From Monilinia fructicola (lineage: Eukaryota; Ascomycota; Leotiomycetes; Helotiales; Sclerotiniaceae), in NCBI GenBank assembly GCA_008692225.1, contig VICG01000002.1, forward strand, positions 636,001 to 700,000: 64,000 nt of DNA. Direction: 5' to 3'. Numbering within the stretch: the first letter of the stretch is position 1; every line of letters begins with the position of its first letter. The notes under the pieces were generated by a model. The model was not told the origin of the DNA. It ran no database searches and saw only the letters and a list, made by a program, of their open reading frames with translations. The translations under genes were made by a program, and so were the position numbers. Shown here in pieces: positions 1-11,190 of this stretch.

Positions 1-274
1 TTATACTCGTAGAACTATTGACCAATCGTATCTACTATGCGCATCTAGCAGTCCAATGAGAATCCCGCAACAAATCAGATTTCGAGCTCAAGATTGACCG
101 AAAACAGCTAGCCTGGTACAAAGATCATCAACTCGACCCTTACGGACGTACCGTGCCGTTCAGGGGTAGCTTAAGTGTGTATTCCAGGTCAATACTACCC
201 TCCCACGTTTCTTACGGTTGAAATTAAGATAAAGTATCAACCACGCACCCTCAATCGACGACGTTAACACTAAT

Positions 275-310
<36 letters not shown>

Positions 311-1609
311 CACCAACGAATACCCAGCATTTGTATTCGAATCCTCCCTCCATCATTTCCCAGATAAGTACTTCGTATTAACATCAGCTCCTGATATTCC
401 AATTCGTCTCCGCCTCGCCCCCAATCATACCGTCTCAATCATCTTACCACCATCCGAACATATAAATATATCAATACCCAGACCCCTCACCCTCACTCGC
501 ACTCGCACTCAAAAGAAATCATCAAGATTCGATGAATCGGCTCGAGTATCTTCCTTCCCTTGACATCGCCTCCACTCCCAAGCCACAATTACAACTACAA
601 CCACAACCACAACCACAAAACCCTCCAGCATCCATCCCATCCCATTCCATTCCATCCCATCCCACCCACCCCTTCGCAACCCATCTCAAAACCCCAAGCC
701 CATCCCCTTCCAAACTCACCCCTTCCAAACACCCCAAAGCGAAATAAAAAACAGACGACACCAAATACCTCATCAAACCCCCTCAACCCAGCCCAACCCA
801 ACCCAAGCCCCCACGCTCCTCCCCTCAAAATCACCCTCATCCAAACTTCCAAATTTCCTCATGCAACCATCTCGCTCAGGACATCAATCAATCCACACAC
901 CCAACTACCCACCACATACAACCCAACACAAGATACGCCGCCGCCGTTCAAGTAAGCTTACATGCATTTCGCTTTCCGATTGCCCACCTCCCTCTTTCCT
1001 GCTCCCAATCCTCGAAGACGTACGTACTCAGGGAGCTTGACCCAATCAATCTATATCTACAGCAGGACCTTGTAAGCCACTAGCGGTTATCATGGTACAG
1101 TAATGCTATGATGTTGTGCATGGCATGTACAGGCTGTAAGTGTAAGGGTAGGTAGCGGTAAGTGTGGTTAAGAGTAAGATACAGGTTTCAATTATTTCAA
1201 GGGGTACATACATATGCACAAACACACATATGTAAATATAAAGCCAACAATGCGCGAGAAAGGTTTACTTGAGAACTTTCATTCGTAATCGTAAGCCAGG
1301 TGAAAATATAGAAAGAAGGGTTCAACTATCTGCTCCTTGGCATCCTAGCATATCATTGGATAATTCCCGAAGCGAAAGCTCCGAAAATATCAATACGGCT
1401 TGAAGATGTCCGAATTGTGAAGTTCATAGACCCCCGACTCACGTATCGATTGAACCATAAGGTCTCGAGCAGACTAACTAACTCAGCTAAGCACAAGCTA
1501 AGCAATTGATGTTACCCCGAAAGTTCTTGTTTCCATATCCGTTGCATACAACCAAGAATGGCATACTTTCCTACACCTTAGCTTCGAGTGATTTATGGTC
1601 AAAGGAAGT
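1..1609. other. Left-edge spacer, no supported gene
   Basis: No recognisable coding region. It holds a (CT)n run at about 279-306, a C/A-rich stretch at 532-955 and then plain A/T-rich DNA. A small ATG-initiated frame at 532-747 begins MNRLEYLPSLDIAST and turns into Pro/Gln/Ser low complexity. It sits below a TATA-like ATATAAATATAT (about 460-471), and a good donor (GTAAGC) follows at about 953 in another frame. It could be the first exon of a truncated or frameshifted gene, but nothing downstream continues it, so I do not call it. Confidence 0.4.
279..306. repeat. (CT)n microsatellite
   Basis: About 13 uninterrupted CT dinucleotides in a pyrimidine-rich tract. Fungal promoters often carry such CT tracts, but no gene downstream is secure. 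Confidence 0.85.
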
Positions 1610-2971
1610 TTATGCAACATTCTTGTCCAACCATTCTTCCCATTGCTCTGCGGTGAAGGAACTACTGATTGAATTTTCTACTGCCCCGTCAAACTGCGAT
1701 ATGTCAATTGGTACACATTCACCAAAAAGCATCAGATCTCTTGGCCACTTCACTCGAATATCTCGAGGTAAACAAGCACAAGAGGGAGGGAAACTCACAA
1801 CAACTGTAGGGGTAACATGAATTCCCACCAATCGATTGACCTTCACCAACCTCTTCAAACTATCCGTGACCCCGTTTCCAGTATTCAAACTTCCATCCTC
1901 CGCAGGCTTGTCACTGATCTTCAAAAGATCATAAACCTTCTCTTCATCAACCCCAACTTCTCCTGCAATCTTAGCAAGTCGCTTGTAAGTAGCATTGCGA
2001 GTTTCATTAACAACATTGACGTCGAAGAAATCCTTTTGTTGTTGAAAAAGAGCTGCGGAGAAGGAGTAGAATGAGGATGGGGAGAGGGTTAGTACTATGA
2101 GATGAGTGAATTAGTGATTTTGAACTTTCCATCAAATATTTATAAAGAAGCAGGAATGCCATAGCTTCTCATTACCCTCCTCATACTGATTCACAGCTCC
2201 CCTTCAAACGCCGAAATGAACAAAGAACAACATACCAGCAACACCCGCTTCATGAACAAGCGTACTACTGGGGTGCCAAGGTTGAATCTGTTGACGAAAG
2301 ATAATCTCAACCTTATCCTCATACTTCTGTTTAATTAACGGAAAAACCTTTGTATAGACCGTATTGAACAACTTGGCCGAGAACTATTCGGAGCGTTAGC
2401 CATGATCGACAAATCCACATGGAGAATAAGAATCAAGCTTGAGATAGAGCATAGTGATCTCAATCTGCAGTACAAGAGTAGGAAAAGCGAGGGAAATGCC
2501 GTATACAATACCCGGACCCGGACCCAAAGTCATCCCTCGCCTCGACCATATACACTCCCATTACACCCAAAACAAACAAACAAACGAATCCCCATCCCAC
2601 AATCTAATTCTGCCACAGCACCAGAAACAAGACTCAACCAAGTCCCGCAGACTCAACCCGTACAAGCCCAAACACCTCAAACCCAACCTCAATCCTTCAA
2701 CCTACTAGGTCATCCCATACCACAACGCACAATCTAACATAAATACAAACCACCACCAACACCCCAATACACCATCACATACCAACCCCAGCCCCCAAAT
2801 ACCCCATCACATACCAACCCCAACCCCAACCCCCAAGCCCTAAGCAAAGAAACCACTCAATCACTCACCGGACAAACATAATCCAAATACAACTCCAACG
2901 AATGAAGCGCCGGCTCCTTATTCTTCGATGCCAAAAATCTTTGACCCCGCGAATTTCGGTGGGAGAGCCAT
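1610..2971 (-). CDS. Thioredoxin-like (DSBA-fold) protein, four exons, frameshifted in exon 1
   Basis: Probable soluble thioredoxin-fold oxidoreductase-like protein of about 209 residues. Exons on the minus strand: 2971-2869, 2383-2236, 2094-1799, 1693-1610. The ATG at 2971 opens MALPPKFAG. The next conserved segment ([20 protein letters not shown], then [20 protein letters not shown]) is in the +1 frame, so one base of the GGGG run (plus-strand CCCC 2945-2948) is surplus. No ATG exists upstream in the second frame, only GTG. Recognisable blocks are DYVCPFSAK (a single Cys in place of a CxxC), [20 protein letters not shown], the thioredoxin cis-Pro-like segment [10 protein letters not shown] and the C-terminal [15 protein letters not shown]. 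All three introns have GT..AG ends and keep frame. Family assignment is by motif memory; the substrate is unknown. Confidence 0.75.
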
Positions 2972-3042
2972 TGTGAGCGTGTGTCTGTGGGTATTGTATC
3001 CTCGTCTTGATCTTGGAGCTGAAAGTAGGTATCTTTTGCGGA

Positions 3043-3092
3043 GTGGATGGATGGATGGATGGATGGATGGATGGATGGATGGATGGATGGAT
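3043..3092. repeat. (GGAT)n microsatellite
   Basis: About 12 perfect GGAT units lying just upstream of the thioredoxin-like start codon. All frames are open through it, which creates spurious repetitive ORFs on both strands. Confidence 0.9.
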
Positions 3093-3308
3093 GAAAAGAA
3101 ACGATACGAAACTTCACAACTTCGAATACAAAGAAGAGAGGGGGGGAAGAAGGAAAGATAAAATAACCTTCTGCGGACAGGAAGACGGAAAAGCAAGGAA
3201 GGAAGGAAGGTATGGAACGGTCGGCCGTTGTCTATAGGTTGATATGCAGGTAGGATTAGGAATGCAATGTATGTATGCACAGTAAGTAAAAGTAATACAG
3301 TATGTAAT

Positions 3309-3349
3309 GCTAGACTTGCTTGCTTGCTTGCTTGCTTGCATGCTTGCAT
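3309..3349. repeat. (CTTG)n microsatellite
   Basis: Five to six CTTG units followed by GCATGCTTGCATC; interrupted tetranucleotide repeat. Confidence 0.8.
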
Positions 3350-3417
3350 CATATCACGTCACGTCATCTGAACTTAATTACCTAAGCTGCCCTACCTACC
3401 GTACCTTCCCTTATCAG

Positions 3418-3452
3418 ATGGAGATGGAGATGGAGATGGAGATGGAGATGGC
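3418..3452. repeat. (GGAGAT)n microsatellite
   Basis: Five to six GGAGAT hexamers in tandem in the spacer upstream of the thioredoxin-like gene. Confidence 0.85.
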
Positions 3453-4020
3453 GGTTGTAAGTTACAATACATAATGTCCTCCGTCCGTACTGTAATGCTG
3501 GGTGGGATAGGTGAGCTTTTTTAACCTCTGGCTAGGTAATTACCAATTACCTACCTGGGTACTTGTAGGTAGTAGGTACCTTTAGCTATACGTGCTGGCC
3601 ACCCTCCGGTAGCTACGGACTACAGTACTTCCCTCCACATGATCATATCACATCAATCACATCATTCACGTCAATCAATCACATCGCAAGTTCACAACAC
3701 ACCACAACACCATCCGACAACGCGCCGCAATAAAAGTTTAGGTTGAAGCTTAAACGTAAAAGTAAACGCAAACGTAAACGTAAACTCTAACCTTATATCA
3801 TGCCGTAGTCTGTAATCTGTAGTACTCTGACACTCTGTACTGTACCTAGGTATGTATCACGGTCTGTCTGGCATATCATATCGCATCACATCACATCACA
3901 TCATCTCGTATCGCATCGCATCGCATCACGGTAGAGCCACCTAGATTGTATATATGGACTTGTGGCGGTGCATATGATGAGAAGCGTTGGGATACGGGAG
4001 AGGAGACGATTGTATGTGTA

Positions 4021-4073
4021 CCTAGGTAGGTAGGTAGGTAGGTAAGGTAGGTAGGTAGGGTAGGTAGGTAGGC
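4021..4073. repeat. (GGTA)n microsatellite
   Basis: Interrupted GGTA repeats (runs of about five, three and three units). The same TAGGTA/TACCTA motif recurs through the spacers of this window. Confidence 0.85.
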
Positions 4074-4459
4074 AGTGACAACAGATTACTGGATTCATCA
4101 ATCGTATCGCCGTGTCTCTTTACTCTTAACCGTCACACCATTCCATCTGAAGCGTCACCCTTCCAGATATATGATACATACATACACATCCTTTCTCTTG
4201 CCCTTGCCATGAGAAAATGGGGGTTCACATCCTTTGTCCATTGAACAGATTACGGTATGTGCGTTATTTGCGTCATGGCTATATGCACTGCTCCCCGATC
4301 CAAATCCAAATCCAAATCCAGCCCAATTGCACCCATTGTCTTGCGCGAAGATCCAACTAGATTCCAAACTCCCCGTATATACCCAAGCCAGACGCCCCAC
4401 TTCCTCGTTCGATATACAAGACGGACTCGACGCTTCTTCTCTCGTCTGAGAAGAGAGGG

Positions 4460-5744
4460 TTATGAAAAGAGGAATTCCTTCAGGACGGGGGAACTTGAAA
4501 ATTCGGGATTGAGCAGTATACAACTGTGACGCTTTGTGATTAGCCAGTGATTCCTTATGCAGTAGTTCCTTCCCTTTCTGTATGCGATGCTCCCTCTCAT
4601 CCCCCTCTCACCCCCTCTCATCCCCTCTCACCCTCTCACCCCCTCTCATCCCCATCTCATGCCCCTCCGCCGAATCTTCCTCAAGACGAAAAAAAAAACA
4701 CACCACTTGAGAAAATACTGTAAGCCCGCCCGCCTATTTTCCAGGAACTTTGGTCGAAATTTCGAGATAACACTCTTCCTCGGTAATTCCGGTATTGTCC
4801 CTGCAGAGTTGGGGAACGTACGAAGAAGCTTCCCTCTCAGATCCGCAAATTCGCTGTACCGTTTACGAATCGTGATGGGGGTGCCCTATCCTCCGATGAC
4901 CAATCAGCCGCCATTCTTTCCCAACATCAAGTTTACTCGCCAACGCGCGGGCGATAAGATTGCGAAGAAGAGGCAAGATCAGAGAAAGAGAGAGAGAGAG
5001 AGAGGAAGGAAGAGAGAAAGGAAGGAAGGAAGAGAGAAAGGAAGGAAGGAAGAGAGAAAGGAAGGAAGGAAGAGAGAAAGGAAGGAAGGAAGAGAGAAAG
5101 AAGGAAGGAAGAAAGAAAGAAGAAGCGCAAGCAAACAAACCTCCAAAGTATCGACCTTCACATTCCACACGACAAATGACCCAATGTTCGATATCCCCAT
5201 GCCCATTCCACCACCGATTCCCATCCTGCCCGTCCCATTCACAATGACAAAATCCTCAATCACGACGCTTCGGGCCCAGCAGGCTTCATTCTTCACCTTT
5301 CCGTTGGCATCTCCCTCTTCGCCTCCCTCGGTCGTGTTATCCTGAAGCGTTATGCCACTCGGATCGATGGATTCGATGGAAGCGTGGGAAATGGGTCTGG
5401 TGTGCGACCAGTAGGGTGGGGATGTGATGGATGTTGTTGATGTGGGTGAGGTGATGGGAGATTCGTTCTCATTTGCAATTGAGAGGTTGGTGTTGTTGGT
5501 GTGTTTGTTGTGGTGGTGGGTGGATCTTGGAGGTAGTGATGGGGTGAGTAGTGGTGATGATTTCAGGTTTGATGGAATTAGGATTAGGATTAGGATTAGG
5601 ATTAGAATTATTAGGAAGTGAAAGTGAGTTGGAGGTATTTATCAGAGTGTGAATGTCAATGTCAATGTCATTGCTATTGCCGTTGCCGTTGCCGTTGCCA
5701 TTGCCATTGCCATTGCTAGAATGGGGAATAGTAACAGACTCCAT
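4460..5744 (-). CDS. ypt35: PX-domain endosomal/vacuolar protein, Ypt35 family, three exons, one frameshift
   Basis: Phosphoinositide-binding PX protein of the fungal Ypt35 family (known in yeast as a membrane-contact adaptor). Exons: 5744-5141, 4885-4707, 4523-4460, about 281 residues. The ATG at 5744 gives MESVTIPHSSNGNGN, a low-complexity N-terminus. The PX domain begins at PYWSHTRPISHASIESIDPS, then VVIEDFVIVNG, SFVVWNVKVDTLE, and across intron 1 GTPITIRKRYSEFADLRGKL with the PI3P-binding RKRYSEF. PRKSVISKFRPKFLENRRAG and, across intron 2, QYFLNCILLNPEFSSSPVLK close the domain. The Asn/Pro-rich N-terminal frame and the PX frame differ by one base. No GT exists on the coding strand between them, so no intron can explain this; the indel lies somewhere in 5440-5643. 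The start is therefore inferred. Confidence 0.8.
4984..5123. repeat. GGAA/GAGAGAAA minisatellite inside a ypt35 intron
   Basis: About five tandem copies of a 20-bp unit (GGAAGGAAGGAAGAGAGAAA) inside intron 1 of ypt35 (4886-5140). In the transcript it is a pure polypyrimidine (CUUCC/CUCUC) tract. Spurious repetitive ORFs on both strands here are artefacts of it. Confidence 0.85.
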
Positions 5745-6242
5745 CCATCTATTTTGAAGAATGTTGTGCTCTTTCTTTTGTACCACTTGACGGGTACTAG
5801 GTATGTGTTGAGATGTCCACGGGTGACGATGATCCCTCGAATTACAACAGATGGATATTTTGATTTATCAAATTTATTATCAAGTTTGTCAAGTTTATCA
5901 AATTTATCAAATATATCAATACGAGTAGTGGCCAAGAAAAGCTGTGTTGAAAGGTTGAAAGGTTGAAAGGTTGAAATTGAGAATTGTTACTATCCATGGA
6001 TGGATGATCTTACTAATGAGAAAACGATAGTACGGAGGAATTAATAGTTGTAACTTGTACAGGACTGTACAGAGTAAGGTTAGAACTATAGAACAAACAG
6101 TTCCGTTGTTGGATGGATGTGCGTGCAAGTGCAAGTGTAAGTGTAAATGTAGATGTAAGTGCAATAATTAGAACATCCACGGGTTGATTGATGTTTCCTG
6201 GTCCGGTCCGATAATGTTCATGATAATTAACTCTGGTGACAA

Positions 6243-6290
6243 ATATGATGATAATGATAATGATAATAATAATGATAATGATAATTGTAG
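6243..6290. repeat. (GATAAT)n microsatellite
   Basis: Imperfect run of GATAAT/AATAAT hexamers, about eight units. Confidence 0.8.
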
Positions 6291-6663
6291 CTGGAGTGAT
6301 AGTAACAGCCGATTATTCAAGGATCCTGGTTTCCCCAACTCAAATGATCGCCGCTTGTTCATGTGGTACTTGGCGTGATATGAGTGGTTTGGGAGAATTC
6401 TGGGGAAGAAAGATACCCGTGGACTTTATTTATGGTTTGAGTTTTGATTGTTGATGATGATGTGATTGATAGGAGTAATGGGAATGGGAATGGAAATGGT
6501 AATGAGATTCATTCAGTCATGAGAATAGTCATGATAATAGAATGCTTGTGAAGATCAACAACTGTTTGTTATTTACTATTACGCTTATTTTTACTCTTAC
6601 TCTTACTCTTACTATTAGTCCACGTTCTTTGATCCATATCCACGGGTACGATGCGATGCGCCT

Positions 6664-6702
6664 TCAACATACATACTTACATACATACATACATACATAT
6701 AT
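6664..6702. repeat. (ACAT)n microsatellite
   Basis: About nine ACAT/TACA tetranucleotide units. Confidence 0.8.
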
Positions 6703-7396
6703 ACGAAGCATACGAACAACATCAAGATGGCAAAAACCCACGGTAGATGAGTGGTGGCACATGATCTTTAATTCACGTACCGCGCATCCCTCCACTTTCA
6801 AGCTCACAGCAGACAGTCTGTTTTCACTACCGGCTAATTGAGGTCTTCGTTTGCCTCTGTCGGTCTGCTCAGTTTCTGAACAAGCTCAAGACGCGAGGTG
6901 AGGGATTGATGGGACGGTGGGGTGGACCCGCGTGGAGCCATTTGATACTCCTCGATGGGATGATGAATGCAAGCACAGTGGGACAGTACGGCAAGGTGAA
7001 AGAATAGTCGAGGAGATGCAAGTGGGAGCCAGGGTAAGGTGTACGACATATCACCGAGTACATACGGCAAGGACGGTACGGTACTGTACTGTAGCGGAAT
7101 ATCGGGATAAAGGGTAGAAGAGGTTCCCAGATGAGGCACAACACGTACGGGTTCAACGGATGGATGATATGTTCCCAGCTGCGTTGAGATGATGATCAAC
7201 GGATGGGATGGGATGCATATGGATGGTCATTTGATAGATAGATACCTAAACATAGATACTGTATGAATGAAGGGTTCATAATTGGTTGGTACGGGGAGGA
7301 ATGGGGGAGGAGGGTTAATGTAGGTATGGATGGATGGATGGATGTATATATGGAAATATATGTATATATGTGTGTATGCATATATGTACTCTGTAT

Positions 7397-7398
7397 GC

Positions 7399-7439
<41 letters not shown>

Positions 7440-7560
7440 ATGTATATGTGTGTATATATATATATGTATGTATATGTATATGTGTGTATATATATATATG
7501 TATGTGTGTATATGTATATATATGTGTATGTATGTACTTTATATATATATACATATCTGT
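7397..7560. repeat. (TA)n / (GTATA)n compound microsatellite
   Basis: Starts with about 14 TA dinucleotides, then alternates GTATGTATATGTATATGTG-like units to about 7560. It yields only Tyr/Ile/Val/Cys repetitive reading frames. Confidence 0.9.
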
Positions 7561-8539
7561 ATGTGCGTATGTATACTAGTAATAAAAGTCAAATATCCAT
7601 TAGGTACCCAACTTAAGTAGCAACTTTATGAACCGATCGTTCATGCAGATACTTGTATACACACACATACATACATCTAGACTAGACTAGTCAATACGAA
7701 GAGAAGCATCCGATCATCCTCCCCTCGTCAGTACATAGTGGTGTGAAGTGAAGCCATCCCAGAGCCAACCTGAACAGAGATGGTACCAATGCTCGGAAAG
7801 AAGCTTGGTTGTGCATCTCTCTCCGTACCCCTCTCAATCTGGTTACCGTCGATTCCCATATTCGCTAAAACATTGAAGCTAATGAAGAATGTCTCGAAGC
7901 GGGCTTCCAAGGGGGTATGGCGGATTGATGATTCGATTGGTGAGATGGAGACCATTCTCGATGACTAGGCTGCATTCGATTATCTGGGGTTCATTCCGTT
8001 TCAATCGTGTTGCAGATGGAGGCGCTTTTGGGAAGAGTTGGGTTGGGATGGATACTTGGGTAGAGAGATACGAAGAGAAGTGTCTGAGTAGGTATGTATG
8101 CATATCAGTGTGCACTGTGAGGGTAGGCAGTTCATCGACATTAAAAGATTGCCTCCTCGCTCTCCTCAGAATCATACTAGCGACTCCTTTTCACTTCTTC
8201 CATTTCAAAAACACATTCGCTTTTTTGTATCTATCAAAATTGTCTATAGTATTTGTTTTAATTCTCCGGTATCAATATATCTTTCGTCCTTTTCATATTT
8301 CTGCAAGGTAAATAAACATTAATTCCTCGTTACATTCCAACCAGGCAAACGAGAATACTCCCGCCACCACTTTTAAACTTGAGCAACATCTCATTTCTAT
8401 AGAAATATTTCAAGACTGACCCTCTGTGTTTTCGAATCAATAGTTGTTCTCAAGTTTCTTGTCGAATACGCAAAGATTCATCTCTAATCGCAAACGTCCA
8501 TCTCAACCTACATCTTAACCCCTTTATTACCGACGCACA

Positions 8540-9272
8540 ATGCTTTCGTTCAAGATCTCGACGGCTCTCGTTGCTACTGTTCTGGTTAGCTTAACAACCT
8601 CTCAATATACCATCGATCCTACAAGTGTTCCATTGAATATTCGTAGTATGTGTCTACCTTTCCTTCCACCAAAGTTTCACGGCGGAAAAAATGCTAATAA
8701 TCATCCTTAGAACAATGGTGTCAATCGCAAACCCAAACATGTCCGTTCCTTTGCTCGCAAAACAGCACAGGTAGTACGACCACCGAAACCAACACTTGCG
8801 ATGCGGTCAGTATCCCACCATATTATTCCCCTGCTCTTCCCAACCTTGAGCCCAGAGGCCAACTAACCCACGAACAGTCCTCCCTCACCTATGAATGCAT
8901 TTGCGGAAACGGCCTCTCACCAAACGCTTCCGAATACTCCCTAACCCTCCCCTACTTCATCTGCGTCCAATACGGACAGGACTGCGTCGCTGCCTGCAAC
9001 GGCGACAACACCTGCTCATCAGCCTGCAGAGACGACCATCCCTGCGGAGCCCAAAACCCCACCCGCATCAACACCACATCGAGCGCCACCCAGAGTGCCA
9101 CGGGAACCGCCGGAGCATCGAGCACCAACGCCGTGGCATACACCGGCCTCGGCGGATCCAGCTCAACGTCCACCCCAAGAGCGGCGCGCAGATGACGATG
9201 GATTTTGGCAAAGCCTACGGTCTCGCCGTCGTGTTTGCGGGCGTTTTCGCGGGCTTCGCTTTGGTTTTGTAG
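8540..9272 (+). CDS. Secreted, GPI-type cysteine-rich surface protein (DUF7707-like), C-terminal frameshift
   Basis: Small cell-surface protein. Exons: 8540-8645, 8711-8805, 8878-9272. Residues 1-21 (MLSFKISTALVATVLVSLTT) form a signal peptide. The mature part carries a regular cysteine pattern: QWCQSQTQTCPFLCSQ, YECICGNGLSPNASEYSLTL, PYFICVQYGQDCVAACNGD and ACRDDHPCGAQNP. It matches my memory of the DUF7707 family. A Ser/Thr/Ala-rich linker follows. In the literal frame it ends at 9195 (TPRAARR*). One base inserted in the CCCC run at 9173-9176 joins it to KSGAQMTMDFGKAYG and a hydrophobic tail LAVVFAGVFAGFALVL ending at 9272, exactly what a GPI signal should look like. Total about 198 residues. 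Function unknown; likely wall or adhesion. Confidence 0.78.
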
Positions 9273-9985
9273 ACCGCTTGATGCGGTGGAGTGAATAATG
9301 GGTCCTGTCGGTTCTGGGGGTGCGGGTTCTCGCATCATCCCCTGATACTGTACGGTACGGTACTGCGCCGATATGGATATGGATATGGATACTGCATGAA
9401 GATGCAAGACCGACCGACCCTCTCTCCATCGGAACCTCGGGTGTTTTTTCTCTTGACACTTTAGCGATCATGCCATGCGCGTTTTCTGTTCTCTCGCGTT
9501 GGAACGTGCGTCGAGCGTGCTGGCGGGCTTTTTTTTTGGAGCCTGCGTTTTGGGCTTGCACATATATTTAATTTTTCATCGTCCTGAATGCGAGTAAGGA
9601 TGGATTAATGGAGCGGGCTTGAGCGGTAGCTGTCTGGCATCCGCTTAGATGCTTTGCTCGGTTGAGCTGGTAGTGAAGGGGAGGAGAGAAGGAAGGGAAA
9701 GGAAGGGAAGGGAAGGAAGGGAGAGGAGAGAAGGGAGGAAATGGTCTAGATCTTTCACGTTAGACAATAAATAATAGCCGTACTTTAGGCCAGAAAATCC
9801 AAGCAAATATTGAAATTCGCCTCAATTTGACGCTGAGTGTAAGGAAGAAGGAAATGTAATGGGGTGTGGTGTGGTGTGGTGTAATGGAATGGAATGCAAT
9901 CTTCAATTGCACTCAAATTCAACACAACACAACACAAGTGACCTCTGGAAACGATACCCACCACTCCGATCCAAATAAAGCCCAA

Positions 9986-10001
9986 CCCCCCCCCCCCCCC
10001 C
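9986..10001. repeat. C16 homopolymer
   Basis: Sixteen consecutive C residues; the length is likely to be unreliable in any assembly. Confidence 0.85.
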
Positions 10002-10338
10002 TTCAACTCAATAGACTCGAAATACACCAAAAGACAGCATGCTCAAATATTAAAATCTACTCTGTACTCTGCATTCTGTACTCTGCACTCTGTACAAAGT
10101 ATCAACACCCAAACACCCAAACACCCAAACACCCAAACACTTCAAAACCACAAGTCTCGATCGAGAAAATGTTTAATTTGGGAATTTGACAAATCATTGG
10201 CCAATGTTGAAGAGTGGAAGAAGCGGCCGTTCGGCGGTGTTTTGAGCCCCCCCCGCCTTCCTCTCCCCTATTTTTGCGAAATTGGTGGTTGGTTAGTGAG
10301 CTAGCTGATGGTTGATGGATTGGGTGAGTGAGGGTGGG

Positions 10339-10390
10339 ATGGATGGATGGGATCATGGATGGGATCATGGATGGGATCATGGATGGGATG
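10339..10390. repeat. 15-bp minisatellite
   Basis: Three to four copies of GGATGGGATCATGGA-type units in tandem. Confidence 0.8.
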
Positions 10391-11097
10391 GAATTGGGTT
10401 CTGACATGTGATGTTTGGATGGGATGGGTGAGAGCGTGGAAGAGGTGGGTTTTATTGTTGCTGAGTACTGACTGTATCGAGGTATAGGGAGTGGGTATTG
10501 ATTGATGATACAGTAGGTAATTAGGTAGTACTGTACGGAGCAGGTGAATGGTGGTTAGTTAGTTATACGGAGTATGTGATAATGTGAGAGCGTGGGAGGG
10601 GAAGAGTAAGAAGAGTAAGGGCAAGACAGATATTAGAAGAGGGAGGGGTCCTGTTGGTTGATCAGAGGTTCAGAGTGTTGTTTCTTTTGTATTTAACGGT
10701 TTGACCGTTGAGATTAAAGTGAGGATGATGTAGTAATATCATATGAGGATCTGTAATCATAGTATATAATTATATAATTAGCATAACTTTAGACGAAGTT
10801 ACGTTCTGTTCTATTACTCGATCTACTTTATCTACTCTATTTACTCTACTCTGCTCTGCTCTGCTCTACTTTGCTCTACTCTCTACCTTATTCTACTCTT
10901 CTCCTCTCTTCCCTTCCCTTCCCTTTTCTATTCAATTCCAATATCCATATGTGACGGCCATTCTCATACTGCACATGATAATCGATATAATTGAATCATT
11001 CATTTCCTTTACCGCCAAACCAACTCGTGAATAAAGAACTAGAACTAATAACCCGCTTGTGGAAGCTGACGTGGAACTTGTTGGTAACTAGATACGT

Positions 11098-11190
11098 ATT
11101 AGCATTAGTATTAGTATTGGGATTAGCCTTAGCATTAGCATTAGCATTAGCATTAGCATCAATTAGCATCAATTAGCATCAGCATTAGCA
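11098..11190. repeat. (ATTAGC)n / (ATTAGT)n hexamer tract
   Basis: About twelve degenerate hexamers, partly extended to ATTAGCATCA. Resembles no telomere repeat. Confidence 0.8.

Larger units (their letters stand above)
2972..4459. other. Microsatellite-rich spacer
   Basis: Spacer upstream of the thioredoxin-like gene and downstream of ypt35. It is built largely of short tandem repeats: GGAT, CTTG, GGAGAT, AAACGT, ATCGC and GGTA units. Frames reading through them encode only repetitive peptides on both strands. I see no supported gene. Confidence 0.6.
5745..8539. other. Long repeat-rich spacer with weak ORFs
   Basis: Spacer between divergent ypt35 and the DUF7707 gene. It contains (GATAAT)n at 6243-6290, (ACAT)n at 6664-6702 and a 160 bp (TA)/(GTATA) block at 7397-7560. 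Two ATG-initiated minus-strand frames at 7879-8175 (98 codons) and 7728-7955 (75 codons) look mildly protein-like (for example FETFFISFNVLANMGIDGNQ), but they overlap in different frames and match nothing I know. I leave them uncalled. Confidence 0.5.

Noticed and set aside
560..955. 131-codon Pro/His/Asn-rich plus frame
   Set aside because: It starts at TTG, is low complexity, and has no continuing exon, although a donor-like GTAAGC follows.
3043..4073. Regularly repeated units considered as a CRISPR array
   Set aside because: They are contiguous tandem repeats with no spacers, in a eukaryotic genome.
4587..5345. 252-codon plus-strand frame rich in Lys/Arg/Glu
   Set aside because: It is antisense to the ypt35 PX exons and passes through the GGAA minisatellite; the conserved protein is on the minus strand.
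5581..5612. GGATTA repeats suggestive of a telomere
   Set aside because: The unit is not TTAGGG, the run is short, and it lies in the Asn-Pro repeat of the ypt35 N-terminus.
7263..7620. Several overlapping Tyr/Ile/Val/Cys-rich frames on both strands
   Set aside because: Pure products of the (TA)/(GTATA) repeat.
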